A stretch of 64,000 nt of DNA from Geobacter sp. FeAm09 (GTDB lineage Bacteria; Desulfobacterota; Desulfuromonadia; Geobacterales; Pseudopelobacteraceae), in the NCBI RefSeq assembly GCF_008330225.1, contig NZ_CP042466.1:620001-684000 (forward strand). Direction: 5' to 3'. Under the pieces are notes generated by a model. It had not been told where the DNA came from. It saw only the letters and a program-made list of their open reading frames with translations, and searched no databases. Below are positions 48,086 to 57,757 of the stretch, one piece after another. The stretch's first letter is position 1; each line of letters starts with the position of its first letter. Position numbers and translations under genes: made by a program.

Positions 48086-48253
48086 CGGTCGATCCTCATT
48101 TCCTTCGAGTGGATGGTTTGCGTTTGCTCATTCAGGTAATTATAGCGAGGAATTGGGGCAGGAAGTGAGGAAATACGGGGCAAATAAGGAAATCGGGCTG
48201 CGTTCTTTAAATCAAATTGTTGGTGCAATCCTTCAGCCCCCCGGGTATCAAAC

Positions 48254-48284
48254 AAAAAGGCACCCGGATCGCCTCCGGGTGCCT
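48254..48284 (-). terminator. Terminator of the chemoreceptor gene
   Basis: An 11-bp stem (48258-48268 with 48274-48284) and five A on the left give a T5 tail on the minus strand. It is nearly identical to the terminator at 50207-50235. Confidence 0.85.
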
Positions 48285-48340
48285 CTGATGGTTCGTTTTG
48301 CCGCAGCCTTAAACTTCCGGCCGCTGCCTTGTCTCTCCGC

Positions 48341-49978
48341 TTATGCCAGCCTGAACTGGTTGACCAGGGAACGGAGGTCGTCCGACAGCCGGGCCAGCTG
48401 CCCGGCGGCGTCGGCCGACTCCTGGGAACTCTGGGCCGTCTGTTGAACCACTTCGGAGATCTGGTGGATGTTGCTGGTGATCTCCGAGGTGGTGGCCGAC
48501 TGCTCTTCCGCCGCCGTGGCGATCTGGCTCACCTGCATGGTGACCGAGTTGATCTGGTCCAGGATCTCCTGGATGGACTGGCCCGATTTGGCCGCCTCTT
48601 CTGTACCCTGCCGGACTTCCCGGACCCCCTCCTGCATCACGGCCACCGCCCCCTTGGTCTCCGTCTGGATCGCCTTGATCATGGTGCCGATCTCCTTGGT
48701 CGCCGTGGTGGTGCGTTCGGCCAGGGCCCGCACCTCATCGGCGACAACCGCGAAACCGCGCCCCTGCTCCCCGGCCCGGGCTGCCTCGATGGCCGCATTC
48801 AGGGCCAGCAGGTTGGTCTGGTCGGCGATGTCCTCGATGGTCCCCACGATGGCGCCGATCTGGTCCGACCGGGCGCCGAGCCCTTCCACGCTCTGGGCCG
48901 TCGCGGTGACCCGCTCGGCGATGCGGGTCATGACGTTCACCGTCTGCGCCACCACCGCGGCACCGGTCTGGGCGGCGTCGGTCGCCTGGTGGGACCCGTC
49001 GGCCGCGGCGTGGCAGTTCTGGGCGATGTCGCCGGATGTGGCCGACAATTCCTCGCTGGCGGTCGCCACGGTCTGGGCCTGGCCCGCAACCTCCTCCGCC
49101 CCGGTGGCGATCTGTTCCGCTGTGGACTGGAGCTGGTTCGACGCGGTCGCCACCTGGACCGAGGTGTCGTTGACCTTCTGGAGGGTGTCGCGCAGGCTCT
49201 CGGCCATGGTGGCGAAGGAGGCGGCCAGCACGCCGATCTCGTCCCGGGATTCCTGCTGGATCTTCACCGTCAGGTCGCCGGCGGCGATCTTTTCCGCCTG
49301 TTTCGCCAGGGTCTGGACCGGCCCGGTTATGGAGCGGGTGATCAAGCTGCCGAAGACGGCGGCGATCACCAGCATGATCACCGCGCAGACGATGGACAGG
49401 ATCAGGGATGAATTCGTGATGGCGATGGCGGCCTCGGTGTTCTTATTGCCATGGGTGATTTTTGCGGCTGTGGACGCTTGAAGCCGTTCAGAACACTCCT
49501 TGACTAACTGGGCGGAACTGGGGGCGCGGAGAAGGGCCTCTGCCTCGTCAGCCTTGCCGGCTGCCCGCAGGGTGGCCATCCGGCCGTAAATGGCGTCCAC
49601 CTTGGTAATCAGGTCTCTCATCGCTTCAGCCGGGGCTTTGGACTTCTCGGAGCTGGCGGCAATGGCCGTCAGTGATTCGTTGGCTATCCTGAAGCTCTCT
49701 TTCCCTTCGGCGTTGGCCTTTGCCAAGGCTTCGGGCGTCTGCGCCAGTTCGATGTCACGGGCAGCCACCCGCATCTTCTCGAAGGCATCGACAAGATTCA
49801 CCATGTCCTTCATGGGTTTGATGTCCTGTGTGGCCAACTCCTGTTGCATTCTCTTGATTTCAGCCAGCCGTAGCGAGCTTATGCCATTCACAATGGCCGC
49901 AATAATGGCCAGAAACATAAAGCCGGTAAACAATTTCGTTCCTATCCGCAAATCAGACCAAGATTTCATCGAACGCAT
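48341..49978 (-). CDS. Methyl-accepting chemotaxis protein
   Basis: A receptor of about 545 residues. The N-terminal membrane helix ([18 protein letters not shown]) is followed by a periplasmic four-helix sensor, a second membrane helix ([20 protein letters not shown]), HAMP (about 210-265) and a long cytoplasmic coiled coil. The conserved signalling tip is [20 protein letters not shown] then [20 protein letters not shown]. No CheR-docking pentapeptide is at the C-terminus. ATG 49978 or 49969 is likely; a GAAAGG motif sits just before 49981. Ligand unknown. It is flanked by two near-identical terminators and lies inside the split his cluster. Confidence 0.93.
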   Translation of the reverse strand: MRSMKSWSDLRIGTKLFTGFMFLAIIAAIVNGISSLRLAEIKRMQQELATQDIKPMKDMVNLVDAFEKMRVAARDIELAQTPEALAKANAEGKESFRIANESLTAIAASSEKSKAPAEAMRDLITKVDAIYGRMATLRAAGKADEAEALLRAPSSAQLVKECSERLQASTAAKITHGNKNTEAAIAITNSSLILSIVCAVIMLVIAAVFGSLITRSITGPVQTLAKQAEKIAAGDLTVKIQQESRDEIGVLAASFATMAESLRDTLQKVNDTSVQVATASNQLQSTAEQIATGAEEVAGQAQTVATASEELSATSGDIAQNCHAAADGSHQATDAAQTGAAVVAQTVNVMTRIAERVTATAQSVEGLGARSDQIGAIVGTIEDIADQTNLLALNAAIEAARAGEQGRGFAVVADEVRALAERTTTATKEIGTMIKAIQTETKGAVAVMQEGVREVRQGTEEAAKSGQSIQEILDQINSVTMQVSQIATAAEEQSATTSEITSNIHQISEVVQQTAQSSQESADAAGQLARLSDDLRSLVNQFRLA

Positions 49979-50071
49979 CATCCTTTCGCTTTCAGAATTT
50001 GGGCAACATGAACTGCCGGGGAACGGTAACGGATCGACCGTGTCAACATGTTGCAATTATTTAAAAAAATT

Positions 50072-50100
50072 AATTTATTCCCCGATAATACAATAGTCAA
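50072..50100 (-). promoter_or_regulatory. Promoter of the chemoreceptor gene
   Basis: Minus strand TTGACT (50100-50095), 17-base spacer, TAAATT (50077-50072). The gap 49979-50206 is strikingly AT-rich (long A/T runs) compared with the surrounding genes and holds nothing else recognised. Confidence 0.6.
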
Positions 50101-50206
50101 GCGTATTTTTTGTATACATATAATATTGAAAAGGCGCAATCGCAAATATAATGCATACGAAAGAAATGCCGCCCAAAGTCATCCCCCGAGCCACCGTCAT
50201 CAAATA

Positions 50207-50235
50207 AAAAAGCACCCGGATCGCCTCCGGGTGCC
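50207..50235 (-). terminator. Terminator of the murA-hisG-hisD run
   Basis: A 9-bp stem (50213-50221 with 50227-50235) with six A on the left, giving T6 on the minus strand. It lies 45 bases after the hisD stop. Sequence and flanks nearly duplicate 48249-48293. Confidence 0.85.
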
Positions 50236-50279
50236 TCTTGATGGTACAGTATTTTGCCATATCCGCCGGTGCGGTCCGT

Positions 50280-51575
50280 CTACTCCAGCCCCAACCGCTT
50301 GCCGACCGACTTGGCGTGGGCTTCCAGCCCCTCCAGCCCGGCAATGCGCACGATGTCGCTCCCCAACCGCTTCAACCCTCCCTCGGAGAAATAGACGATG
50401 GAGGATTTCTTCACGAAATCGTCCACGGACAGGGGGGAGAAAAAGCGGGCCGTGCCGCCGGTGGGGAGGGTGTGGTTCGGCCCGGCCAGGTAGTCGCCTG
50501 CCGCTTCGGGGGTCCAGTGCCCCATGAAGATGGCCCCGGCATTGGTGATGCGGGAGAGGATGGCGAAAGGATCGGCGACGGCCAGTTCCAGGTGTTCCGG
50601 GGCGATACGGTTGGAGAAGGCGATGGCCTCGTCCAGGTCGGCGGCCACGATGACGGCGCCGTAGTTGTCCCACGAGGCGCGGGCGATGGTCTCCCGGGAG
50701 AGTTGGGCCAGTTGCCGCTCCACCTCGGCCGCCACCCGCTCGCCAAAGGCGCGGTCGGTGGTGATGAGGATGGACGAGGCGAGTTCGTCATGCTCGGCCT
50801 GGGAGAGGAGGTCTGCCGCGATGTGGGCGGCGTTGCCGCTGCCGTCGTTGATGACCAGGATCTCGCTCGGCCCGGCGATCATGTCGATCCCCACAGCGCC
50901 GAAGACCAGTTTCTTGGCCGTGGCCACGTAGATGTTGCCCGGTCCGGTGACCTTGTCCACCCTGGGGATGGTTGCGGTGCCGTAGGCCAGGGCCGCCACC
51001 GCCTGTGCCCCGCCCATGCGGAAGATGCGGTCCACCCCGGCCAGTTTGGCCGCCACCAGCACGTGGGGGTTGATCTGGCCGCCCGGCGTGGGGGCGACCA
51101 TGACGATCTCGCCGACGCCCGCTACCCGGGCCGGTACGGCGTTCATGATCACGCTGCTGGGGTAGCTTGCCTTGCCGCCCGGGACGTAGATGCCGACCCG
51201 CGCCAAGGGAGTGACCTTCTGTCCCAGCATGATGTCCGGCTCCTCGGTGGAGATCCAGGTCTGCTGTTTCTGCTTCTCGTGGAACCGGGCCACCCGCTCC
51301 ACGGCCAGCTTGAGTGCCGCCGTGTCCGCCTCGGCTACCTGGGCGAAGGCCGCCTCGATCTCGGCGGGGGTGACCTCCAGTTCGGCCACGGAGGCTGCCT
51401 CCAGGCGATCGAAGCGCCGGGTCAGCTCCAGCACGGCTGCGTCGCCCCGCTTGCGCACGTCGGCGATGATGCCGAGCACGGTCTGTTCCACCTCACGGCC
51501 GGTTTCTTCGCCCCGGGCGAGGATGGCGCCGAACTTCTCGGAAAAGTCGTTGTCGCGTATGTCGAGAAATAGCAT
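50280..51575 (-). CDS. hisD: Histidinol dehydrogenase HisD
   Basis: A 431-residue Zn-dependent, NAD-linked enzyme that oxidises histidinol to histidine. Motifs are YVPGGKASYPSSVIMN, VTGPGNIYVATAKKLVFG, DMIAGPSEILVI, LSQAEHDELASSILIT and IAPEHLEL, ending with HTLPTGGTARFFSPL. It starts 11 bases after hisG. A terminator follows, so hisC and hisB are not on this transcript. Confidence 0.96.
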   Translation of the reverse strand: MLFLDIRDNDFSEKFGAILARGEETGREVEQTVLGIIADVRKRGDAAVLELTRRFDRLEAASVAELEVTPAEIEAAFAQVAEADTAALKLAVERVARFHEKQKQQTWISTEEPDIMLGQKVTPLARVGIYVPGGKASYPSSVIMNAVPARVAGVGEIVMVAPTPGGQINPHVLVAAKLAGVDRIFRMGGAQAVAALAYGTATIPRVDKVTGPGNIYVATAKKLVFGAVGIDMIAGPSEILVINDGSGNAAHIAADLLSQAEHDELASSILITTDRAFGERVAAEVERQLAQLSRETIARASWDNYGAVIVAADLDEAIAFSNRIAPEHLELAVADPFAILSRITNAGAIFMGHWTPEAAGDYLAGPNHTLPTGGTARFFSPLSVDDFVKKSSIVYFSEGGLKRLGSDIVRIAGLEGLEAHAKSVGKRLGLE

Positions 51576-51586
51576 GGGAACTCTCT

Positions 51587-52234
51587 TTATGCGGGCTGAA
51601 GCTCTTTTTCCAGCCCCTGGATGATTTCGGTGATCTGCCGGTATTTGGTCTTGAGGCTGGCGCGGTTGACGATCAGCCGGGTGGTGATCTCGGCGATGGT
51701 CTCCACCTCCACCAGGCCGTTCTGGCGCAGGGTTTCGCCGGTGGACACCAGGTCCACGATCCGTTCGGAGAGCCCCACCAGGGGAGCCAGTTCGATGGAA
51801 CCGTACAGCTTGATGATCTCCACCTGAATCCCCTTGGAGGCGAAATAGGTTTCGGCCACGTGGGGGTACTTGGTGGCGATGCGGATATGGGACCAGCCCG
51901 AGGGGTCGTCGGTGCGGGCCAGGTTGGCCGGCTCGGCCACCATCATGCGGCAGTAGCCGAACTTCAGGTCCAGCGGCTCGTACAGGTCCTTGCCCTGCTC
52001 CATGAGCGTGTCCTTGCCCACGATGCCCAGGTCGGCGCTGCCGTACTCCACATAGGTGGGGACGTCGGTAGCGCGCACGATCATGTAGCGCATGCGCTGT
52101 TCGGCATTCTCGAAGATCAGCTTGCGGGAGTCGGAGAGCAGTTCCCGGCAGTCGATGCCGATCTTGCCGAACAGTTTCACCGATTCTTCCAGGATGCGCC
52201 CTTTGGGGATTGCAATTGTTATCCAGTCGTTCAC
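51587..52234 (-). CDS. hisG: ATP phosphoribosyltransferase, short form (HisG-S)
   Basis: A 215-residue enzyme for the first step of histidine synthesis. It contains IAIPKGRILEESVKLF, EYGSADLGIVGKDTL and the PRPP-binding site DLVSTGETLRQNGL. It lacks the C-terminal ACT-like regulatory domain (about 80 residues) of the long form. Short HisG normally needs HisZ for activity and feedback control; no hisZ is in the window. It is followed closely by hisD and separated from murA by a repeat element. Confidence 0.95.
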   Translation of the reverse strand: MNDWITIAIPKGRILEESVKLFGKIGIDCRELLSDSRKLIFENAEQRMRYMIVRATDVPTYVEYGSADLGIVGKDTLMEQGKDLYEPLDLKFGYCRMMVAEPANLARTDDPSGWSHIRIATKYPHVAETYFASKGIQVEIIKLYGSIELAPLVGLSERIVDLVSTGETLRQNGLVEVETIAEITTRLIVNRASLKTKYRQITEIIQGLEKELQPA

Positions 52235-52258
52235 CTAGTTTTATTCCTTTCGGATGTC

Positions 52259-52361
52259 GATTTTTCGCAAGGTCAAGGCGGAGGAGGAAGCCCGCGGGGG
52301 CGTAGCAGCGCTACGCCGCACCAGGAGATTCCGAACGACAACGCAGAGATTGCGGAAAAGC
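52259..52361. repeat. Intergenic inverted-repeat element (GGCGTAGC type), copy B
   Basis: Between murA and hisG. The ends TTTTTCGCAA and TTGCGGAAAA are imperfect inverted copies; the centre contains the palindrome GGCGTAGC-AGC-GCTACGCC. The element resembles copy C at 61318-61468 along most of its length. Confidence 0.7.
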
Positions 52362-52369
52362 GGCATTCG

Positions 52370-53622
52370 TCACTCCTGTACCCTTTTGATGTCCGCTCCC
52401 AGCCCTGCCAGCTTCTTCTCGATCGACTCATACCCCCGGTCCAGATGATAGATGCGGGAGATCTCGGTGATGTTGTCCGCGGCCAGGCCGGCCAGGATCA
52501 GGGACGCCGAGGCCCGCAGGTCGGTGGCCATGACCGGCGCGCCGGAGAGTTTCCTGACCCCCTTCACCGTGGCGCTGTTCCCCTCGATGGTGATGTCCGC
52601 TCCGAAGCGCTGGAGCTCGGAAACGTGCATGAAACGGTTCTCGAAGATGTTCTCGCTGATGACGCTTGCCCCGTCGGCCACGCACATGAGCGCCATGAAC
52701 TGGGCCTGCATGTCCGTGGGAAAGCCGGGGTAGGGGCGGGTCTTGATGTTGATGCTGCGGATTTTCCGGGGAGCCTTGACCCGCACCACGTTGTCGTGGC
52801 TCGTGATCTCCACCCCGGCATCCTGAAGCTTGAAGACCAGCGCGTCCAGGTGTTCCAGCTTCATGCCGTGGATCTTCACGTCCCCCCGGTGATGGCGGCG
52901 GCGATCATGAAGGTGCCTGCCTCGATGCGGTCCGGCATGACGGAGTAGGAAACCGGGGCGAGTTCGGTGACCCCCTGGATATGGATGGTATCGGTGCCGG
53001 CCCCCTCTATCCTGGCTCCCATGAGGTTGAGCATCTGGGCCAGATCGACGATCTCCGGCTCGCGGGCGGCGTTTTCCAGGACGGTTTCCCCCTTGGCCAG
53101 GGCAGCGGCCATCATCAGGTGCTCGGTCCCCCCCACGGTGGAGATGTCGAAGTTGACCCGCGCCCCCTTCAGGTGACGGGCCCTGGCCTCCACATAGCCG
53201 TGTTCCAGGCTGATCTCGGCCCCCAGTGCCTGGAGTCCCTTGAGGTGCAGGTTGATGGGACGGGCACCGATGGCGCAGCCGCCGGGCAGGGAGACCCGGG
53301 CCTTGCCGAAGCGGGCCAGAAGCGGCCCCAGCACCAGCACCGAGGCGCGCATGGTCTTGACCAGTTCGTAGGTCGCCTCGTGGTTGCGGATGCCGGCCGA
53401 GTCGATCCTGACGACGTTGCCGTTGCCTTCGATGGTGGCGCCCAGGGATTCCAGCACCTTGATGGTGGTGTTGATGTCGCGCAGGAAGGGTACGTTGCTG
53501 ATCTCGTTCATCCCGGAGTTCAGGATGGTGGCCACGAAGATCGGCAGGGAGGCGTTCTTGGAGCCGCTGACCCGCACTTCGCCCGCTAGTTTTTTCCCAC
53601 CCTTGATGACAAGCTTGTCCAC
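52370..53622 (-). pseudogene. murA: UDP-N-acetylglucosamine 1-carboxyvinyltransferase MurA, with a 1-base frameshift
   Basis: MurA carries out the first committed step of peptidoglycan synthesis. The N-terminal 248 residues (from ATG 53622) include the substrate Lys/Asn region GSKNASLP and the catalytic Cys C116 in [12 protein letters not shown], the site modified by fosfomycin. The frame ends after AAAITGGT at TGA near 52878. The remainder ([14 protein letters not shown] ... [18 protein letters not shown], to 52370) is in the other frame. At the junction there are six G (52882-52887); seven would restore the expected AITGGDVKIHG and a full protein of about 417 residues. Since murA is usually essential, a missing base in the sequence is the likeliest cause. 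Confidence 0.9.
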
Positions 53623-53779
53623 CCTTTTTCTCCTCGTTTGTTGATAGTTATTCGATGCATATTACTCGATGGGGTGCACCTTGTCCAAGAAAAAGTTGGC
53701 CGGAAGCCGGGCGGTGCCGGGACGGCCGGTGCGTCCCGCAGATGAGTGATTTTTTATTTTTTAGTTCTGCCCGGGACTA

Positions 53780-53788
53780 TGGTATGAT
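53780..53788 (+). promoter_or_regulatory. Extended -10 promoter of the hybrid histidine kinase gene
   Basis: TGGTATGAT: TATGAT (53783-53788) with a TGn extension, about 79 bases before ATG 53867; only a poor -35 (TTTAGT). Confidence 0.45.
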
Positions 53789-53866
53789 GCCGGACCTGTG
53801 CCTGCAGCAGCCGACCGGCCATGCGGCGCAGAGCGCGAAAACCTCACTGATTTCGGAAACGTTGCG

Positions 53867-56800
53867 ATGCGGACCCTTTCCCTCAAGACGAAAGTCAGCT
53901 TAGTGTACCCCATTCTCTCCATCTGTGTGCTGGCGGGGATTCTGGCACTGTCCCAAAAAATTCTCGAATCCCGCATCAGGGGGGGGATCGCCGAACAGCA
54001 GTATCAGATCGTCTCGATCCTGGCGGATGATATCGACCGACAGGTGGTGGCCACCAGCGAGTCGCTGGCCGCCATCGCCCGCATGGCCACGCCCGAAAGC
54101 GTCTCCACCCCTCAAAAGGCGCTGACGTTCCTGAGGGGGGAGAGCGAGCATCTCGCCACCTTCGATAACGGCTTCTTCCTCTTCGACCGCACCGGCCGCA
54201 TGGTGGCGGAGATGCCTCTGGGGCTGGAGCGCTCGGGCAAAGACTACTCCTACCGGGATTACCTGAAAAGGACCATTGCCACCCGGAAACCCTTTATCTC
54301 CGACCCCTACATATCTTCCCAGGAGCACCGTCACCCGGCCGTCATGTTCACGGCGCCGGTGTTCGACGAGAGCGGCGCCCTGATCGCGGTGCTGGGAGGG
54401 GGGATCGACCTGACCCGTTCCCCGTTCCTGGGCAAGCTTGCCGACGTGAGGATCGGCAAGAACGGCTACCTGTACGTCATCAGCACCGACCGGACCACCC
54501 TGTTTCATTCCGATGCCGACGTGGGCGCGAAGGGAACGCCTCCCCCGGGCGCCAATCCGCTCCTGGACCGTGCCATCTCAGGTTTCGACGGCACCGACGA
54601 GACGATGACCTCCCGCGGGGTGCGCACATTGGCATCGTTCAAGCACCTCAAGAGCAAGAACTGGATTATCGCGGCCAACTATCCCATCGCCCAGGCCTAT
54701 GGGCCGATCCACAAGGCGAATGCCCTCTTTCTGGGGATCGTTGTTCCGGTGGCGCTGCTCGCCGCCCTGCTGCTGCGGCGCGCCCTCTCCCAACTGACCT
54801 CGCCGATTCTGGCCCTCACCCGGCACGTGGAAACCCTCTCCGCCAAAAGGGGCGGCGAGCGCCTCTTTCCCGCCGCAGGCGACGACGAACCGGCCATACT
54901 CGCCCAGGCGTTCAACCGGCTGGTCACGGAGGTGGACCAGCAGCAGGAGGAGCTTGCCAAGCGGGAGGTGCTGTACCGCACGGTGGTGGATTTTTCCTCG
55001 GAGATGGTCTTCTGGGTCGCCCCGGACCGGGGGACCATGCACTATGTTTCCCCCAGCTGCAGCGATGTCACCGGGTACGGTCCCGAGGAGTTCTATGCAA
55101 CTCCCGGCCTGTTGAGTTCCCTCATCCACCCCGATGACCGGGGACATTGGGATGCGCAATACCGGGATGTGGCAACCGCCGATGCCGTCGAGCCGCAGGA
55201 ATTCAGGATCGTCACCAAGAACGGCCAGGTGCGCTGGGCGAACTACCTCTGCCGGCCGGTCTTCGGCCAGAACGGCGACTACGTGGGTCTGCGCGGCAGC
55301 TTCACCGATATCTCGCTCCTGAAACGGGCCGAGCTGGCCATCGTCGCCAGCGAGGAAAAATTCCGGCTTTTCTTCGAGCAGTCCAGCGACGCCATCTTCA
55401 TCATCCACAGGGACGGCGCGATCCTGGAGGTGAACAACGAGGCGTGCAGCCGCTATGGCTTCGCGCGCGAGGAGCTCATCGGCATGCGGGTGGGGGAGCT
55501 GGACACCCCCGAGTACTTCCCGCACAACCCCGAGCGGTTCAGCCGTGTCATGGAGCAGGGGCAGATCACCTTCGAAACCTGCCACCGCTGCAAGAACGGC
55601 CTCACCCTGCCGGTGGAGGTGAAGGCCCGCCTGATCGACTTCAACGGGGATAAGGCGATCCTGGCCGTGGCCAGGGATATGAGCGACCGCAAGCGCGCCG
55701 AGGAACTCCTGCGCCGCCAGAACGAATACCTCACCGCATTTCACGAGACCTCCCTGGGGCTCGTCAGGCGCCTGGACGTGCCCAGCCTCCTGCAGGCGAT
55801 CCTCGTGCGCGCCGGTAAACTGGTGGGGACCGAGCATTGCTACGTCCACCTGCTGAACGGGCAGGGAACCGCAATGGACATGGTCTACCGGAGCGGGGTA
55901 TTCAAACGCTTCGTCCATCGTCCCATCGGGCCCCATGACGGGGTTGCGGGCCAGGTCTGGACAACGGGGGAGCCGTTCCATGTGGACAATTACAGCCAGT
56001 GGGAACACCGGCTTCCCGACGCCGACCGTATCGTGCTGCGAGCCGTGGCCGGCGTCCCGCTGAAGTCGAACAACAGGGTGGTCGGCGTACTCGGGTTGGC
56101 GTTCCTCAAGGAGGGGCAGCTCTTCGATGACGAGCAGATGGCCATCCTGACGCAATTTGCCGAACTGGCCTCCGTGGCCCTGGACAACGCCCACCTCTAC
56201 GATGCGGTGCAGCGGGAGTTGTCGGAGCGCCGGAAAGCCGAGGCGAGCCTGCGAAAACTCTCGGTCGCCGTGGAGCAAAGCCCGGCCTCCATCATCATCA
56301 CGGACACGGGCGGCACCATCGAATACGTCAACCCCCGCTTCAGCGAGGTCACGGGATATTCCGCCGTCGAGGCGGTCGGCCAGAACACCCGCATGTTCAA
56401 ATCCGGCAACACCAGCCCGGAGGAGTACCGGCAGCTCTGGGAGACGGTCCTCGCCGGGCACGAGTGGCGCGGGGAGTTTCACAACCGCAAGAAGAGCGGC
56501 GAATTGTACTGGGAGCAGTCATTGATCGCTCCGATCAGGGATGAAGACGGTCTGATCACCCACTTCATCGCTATCAACGAGGATATTACCGAGCGCAAGC
56601 GGCTGGAAAGCGAACTGCACCACTCCCAGAAGATGGAGGCCATCGGGCAACTGGCCGGCGGCATCGCCCATGACTTCAACAATATCCTGACGGCGGTCAT
56701 TGGCTATGCCAGCATCATGCAGATCAAGCTGCCGCAGGAAAGCCCTTTCCGCAACGGGGTGGAGCAGATCCTGGCTACGGCCGAGCGCGGTTCCAGCCTG

Positions 56801-57757
56801 ACCAAGGGTCTTCTGGCATTCAGCCGCAAGCAGCACACGATCACCCGCCACATCAACCTCAACGAGATCGTCGAACGGGTGCAGAAACTGCTCCACCGGC
56901 TGATCAGCGAGGACATCCACCTCACCACCGACCTGGCTGCCGAAGAGTTGCCGGTTGTGGTGGACAGCGTCCAGATCGAGCAGGTGCTCATGAGCCTGGC
57001 CACCAACGCGCGGGATGCCATGCCGGGCGGGGGCGAGATCGTCATCGGCAGCATGCTGGTCGATCTGGACGGCACGTTCGCCGCGCTGAACGGGCTCGGC
57101 CAGTCCGGCCGTTTTGCGCTGCTGACGGTATCCGATACCGGCGAGGGCATGGATGAGGAGACGATCAGCCATATCTTCGAGCCGTTTTTCACCACCAAGG
57201 GGACCGGCAAGGGAACCGGGCTCGGCCTTTCCATCGCCTATGGCATCGTCAAAAAGCACAATGGGTGCATTGTGTGCAGCAGCGAGAAGGGGAGGGGGAC
57301 GACCTTCAGCATCTATCTCCCCTGTTCGGACCTGGAGTCCAAAGACGATGAACAGGCGCCGCCTCCGGTTCACCCCCAGGCCGGAAAAAAGGTGATCCTT
57401 CTGGCCGACGACAACGAGTCCACGCGCAACTTTTCCCGGGAGGTGCTGGAGGAGTTCGGCTATGGGGTTATCGAGGCCGCGGACGGCAGGCAGGCCCTGG
57501 ACAGGTTCAACGAAAACCGCGAACGGATCTGCCTGCTCCTCCTGGATGTCAACATGCCCGAGATGAAGGGGCGGGAGGTCTATGAAGTCATCCGTGCCGG
57601 CAGCCCGGGGGTAAAGGTACTCTTCACCAGCGGCCACACGGAGGAGATCGTCCGTTCCCAGGAAGTCCTGGATGAAAGCCTGCCTTTCATCCCCAAACCA
57701 TATATGCCCAAGGAGTTGCTCATGAAAATTCGCGAGGTGCTGGGCCATGGGGAGTGA
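53867..57757 (+). CDS. Hybrid sensor histidine kinase (Cache-HAMP-PAS-PAS-GAF-PAS-HisKA-HATPase-REC)
   Basis: A protein of about 1,296 residues. Order: membrane helix (about 10-28), periplasmic Cache-type sensor (about 35-270), membrane helix (about 285-305), HAMP (about 305-360), PAS (365-490), PAS (495-610), GAF (625-785) and PAS (795-915). HisKA follows with phospho-His H935 in GIAHDFNNILTAV. The ATPase domain has DTGEGMDEETISHIFEPFFT and GTGKGTGLGLSIAYGI. A C-terminal receiver has phospho-Asp D1227 in LLLDVNMPEMKG. ATG 53867 is chosen over the upstream GTG because the membrane helix begins there. The HD-GYP gene overlaps its stop, implying a phosphorelay to it. Signal unknown. Confidence 0.93.
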   Translation: MRTLSLKTKVSLVYPILSICVLAGILALSQKILESRIRGGIAEQQYQIVSILADDIDRQVVATSESLAAIARMATPESVSTPQKALTFLRGESEHLATFDNGFFLFDRTGRMVAEMPLGLERSGKDYSYRDYLKRTIATRKPFISDPYISSQEHRHPAVMFTAPVFDESGALIAVLGGGIDLTRSPFLGKLADVRIGKNGYLYVISTDRTTLFHSDADVGAKGTPPPGANPLLDRAISGFDGTDETMTSRGVRTLASFKHLKSKNWIIAANYPIAQAYGPIHKANALFLGIVVPVALLAALLLRRALSQLTSPILALTRHVETLSAKRGGERLFPAAGDDEPAILAQAFNRLVTEVDQQQEELAKREVLYRTVVDFSSEMVFWVAPDRGTMHYVSPSCSDVTGYGPEEFYATPGLLSSLIHPDDRGHWDAQYRDVATADAVEPQEFRIVTKNGQVRWANYLCRPVFGQNGDYVGLRGSFTDISLLKRAELAIVASEEKFRLFFEQSSDAIFIIHRDGAILEVNNEACSRYGFAREELIGMRVGELDTPEYFPHNPERFSRVMEQGQITFETCHRCKNGLTLPVEVKARLIDFNGDKAILAVARDMSDRKRAEELLRRQNEYLTAFHETSLGLVRRLDVPSLLQAILVRAGKLVGTEHCYVHLLNGQGTAMDMVYRSGVFKRFVHRPIGPHDGVAGQVWTTGEPFHVDNYSQWEHRLPDADRIVLRAVAGVPLKSNNRVVGVLGLAFLKEGQLFDDEQMAILTQFAELASVALDNAHLYDAVQRELSERRKAEASLRKLSVAVEQSPASIIITDTGGTIEYVNPRFSEVTGYSAVEAVGQNTRMFKSGNTSPEEYRQLWETVLAGHEWRGEFHNRKKSGELYWEQSLIAPIRDEDGLITHFIAINEDITERKRLESELHHSQKMEAIGQLAGGIAHDFNNILTAVIGYASIMQIKLPQESPFRNGVEQILATAERGSSLTKGLLAFSRKQHTITRHINLNEIVERVQKLLHRLISEDIHLTTDLAAEELPVVVDSVQIEQVLMSLATNARDAMPGGGEIVIGSMLVDLDGTFAALNGLGQSGRFALLTVSDTGEGMDEETISHIFEPFFTTKGTGKGTGLGLSIAYGIVKKHNGCIVCSSEKGRGTTFSIYLPCSDLESKDDEQAPPPVHPQAGKKVILLADDNESTRNFSREVLEEFGYGVIEAADGRQALDRFNENRERICLLLLDVNMPEMKGREVYEVIRAGSPGVKVLFTSGHTEEIVRSQEVLDESLPFIPKPYMPKELLMKIREVLGHGE

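Noticed and set aside
47702-48139. Plus-strand frame with an Ala-rich segment from ATG 47861 that looks like a signal peptide
   Set aside because: It overlaps the minus-strand lipoprotein, which has a lipobox and a good ribosome site. The Ala/Pro run is the complement of the Gly/Arg run.
52370-52879. The C-terminal part of MurA as an independent gene
   Set aside because: The two halves join precisely into one MurA with a single added G; a half enzyme would lack the catalytic Cys.
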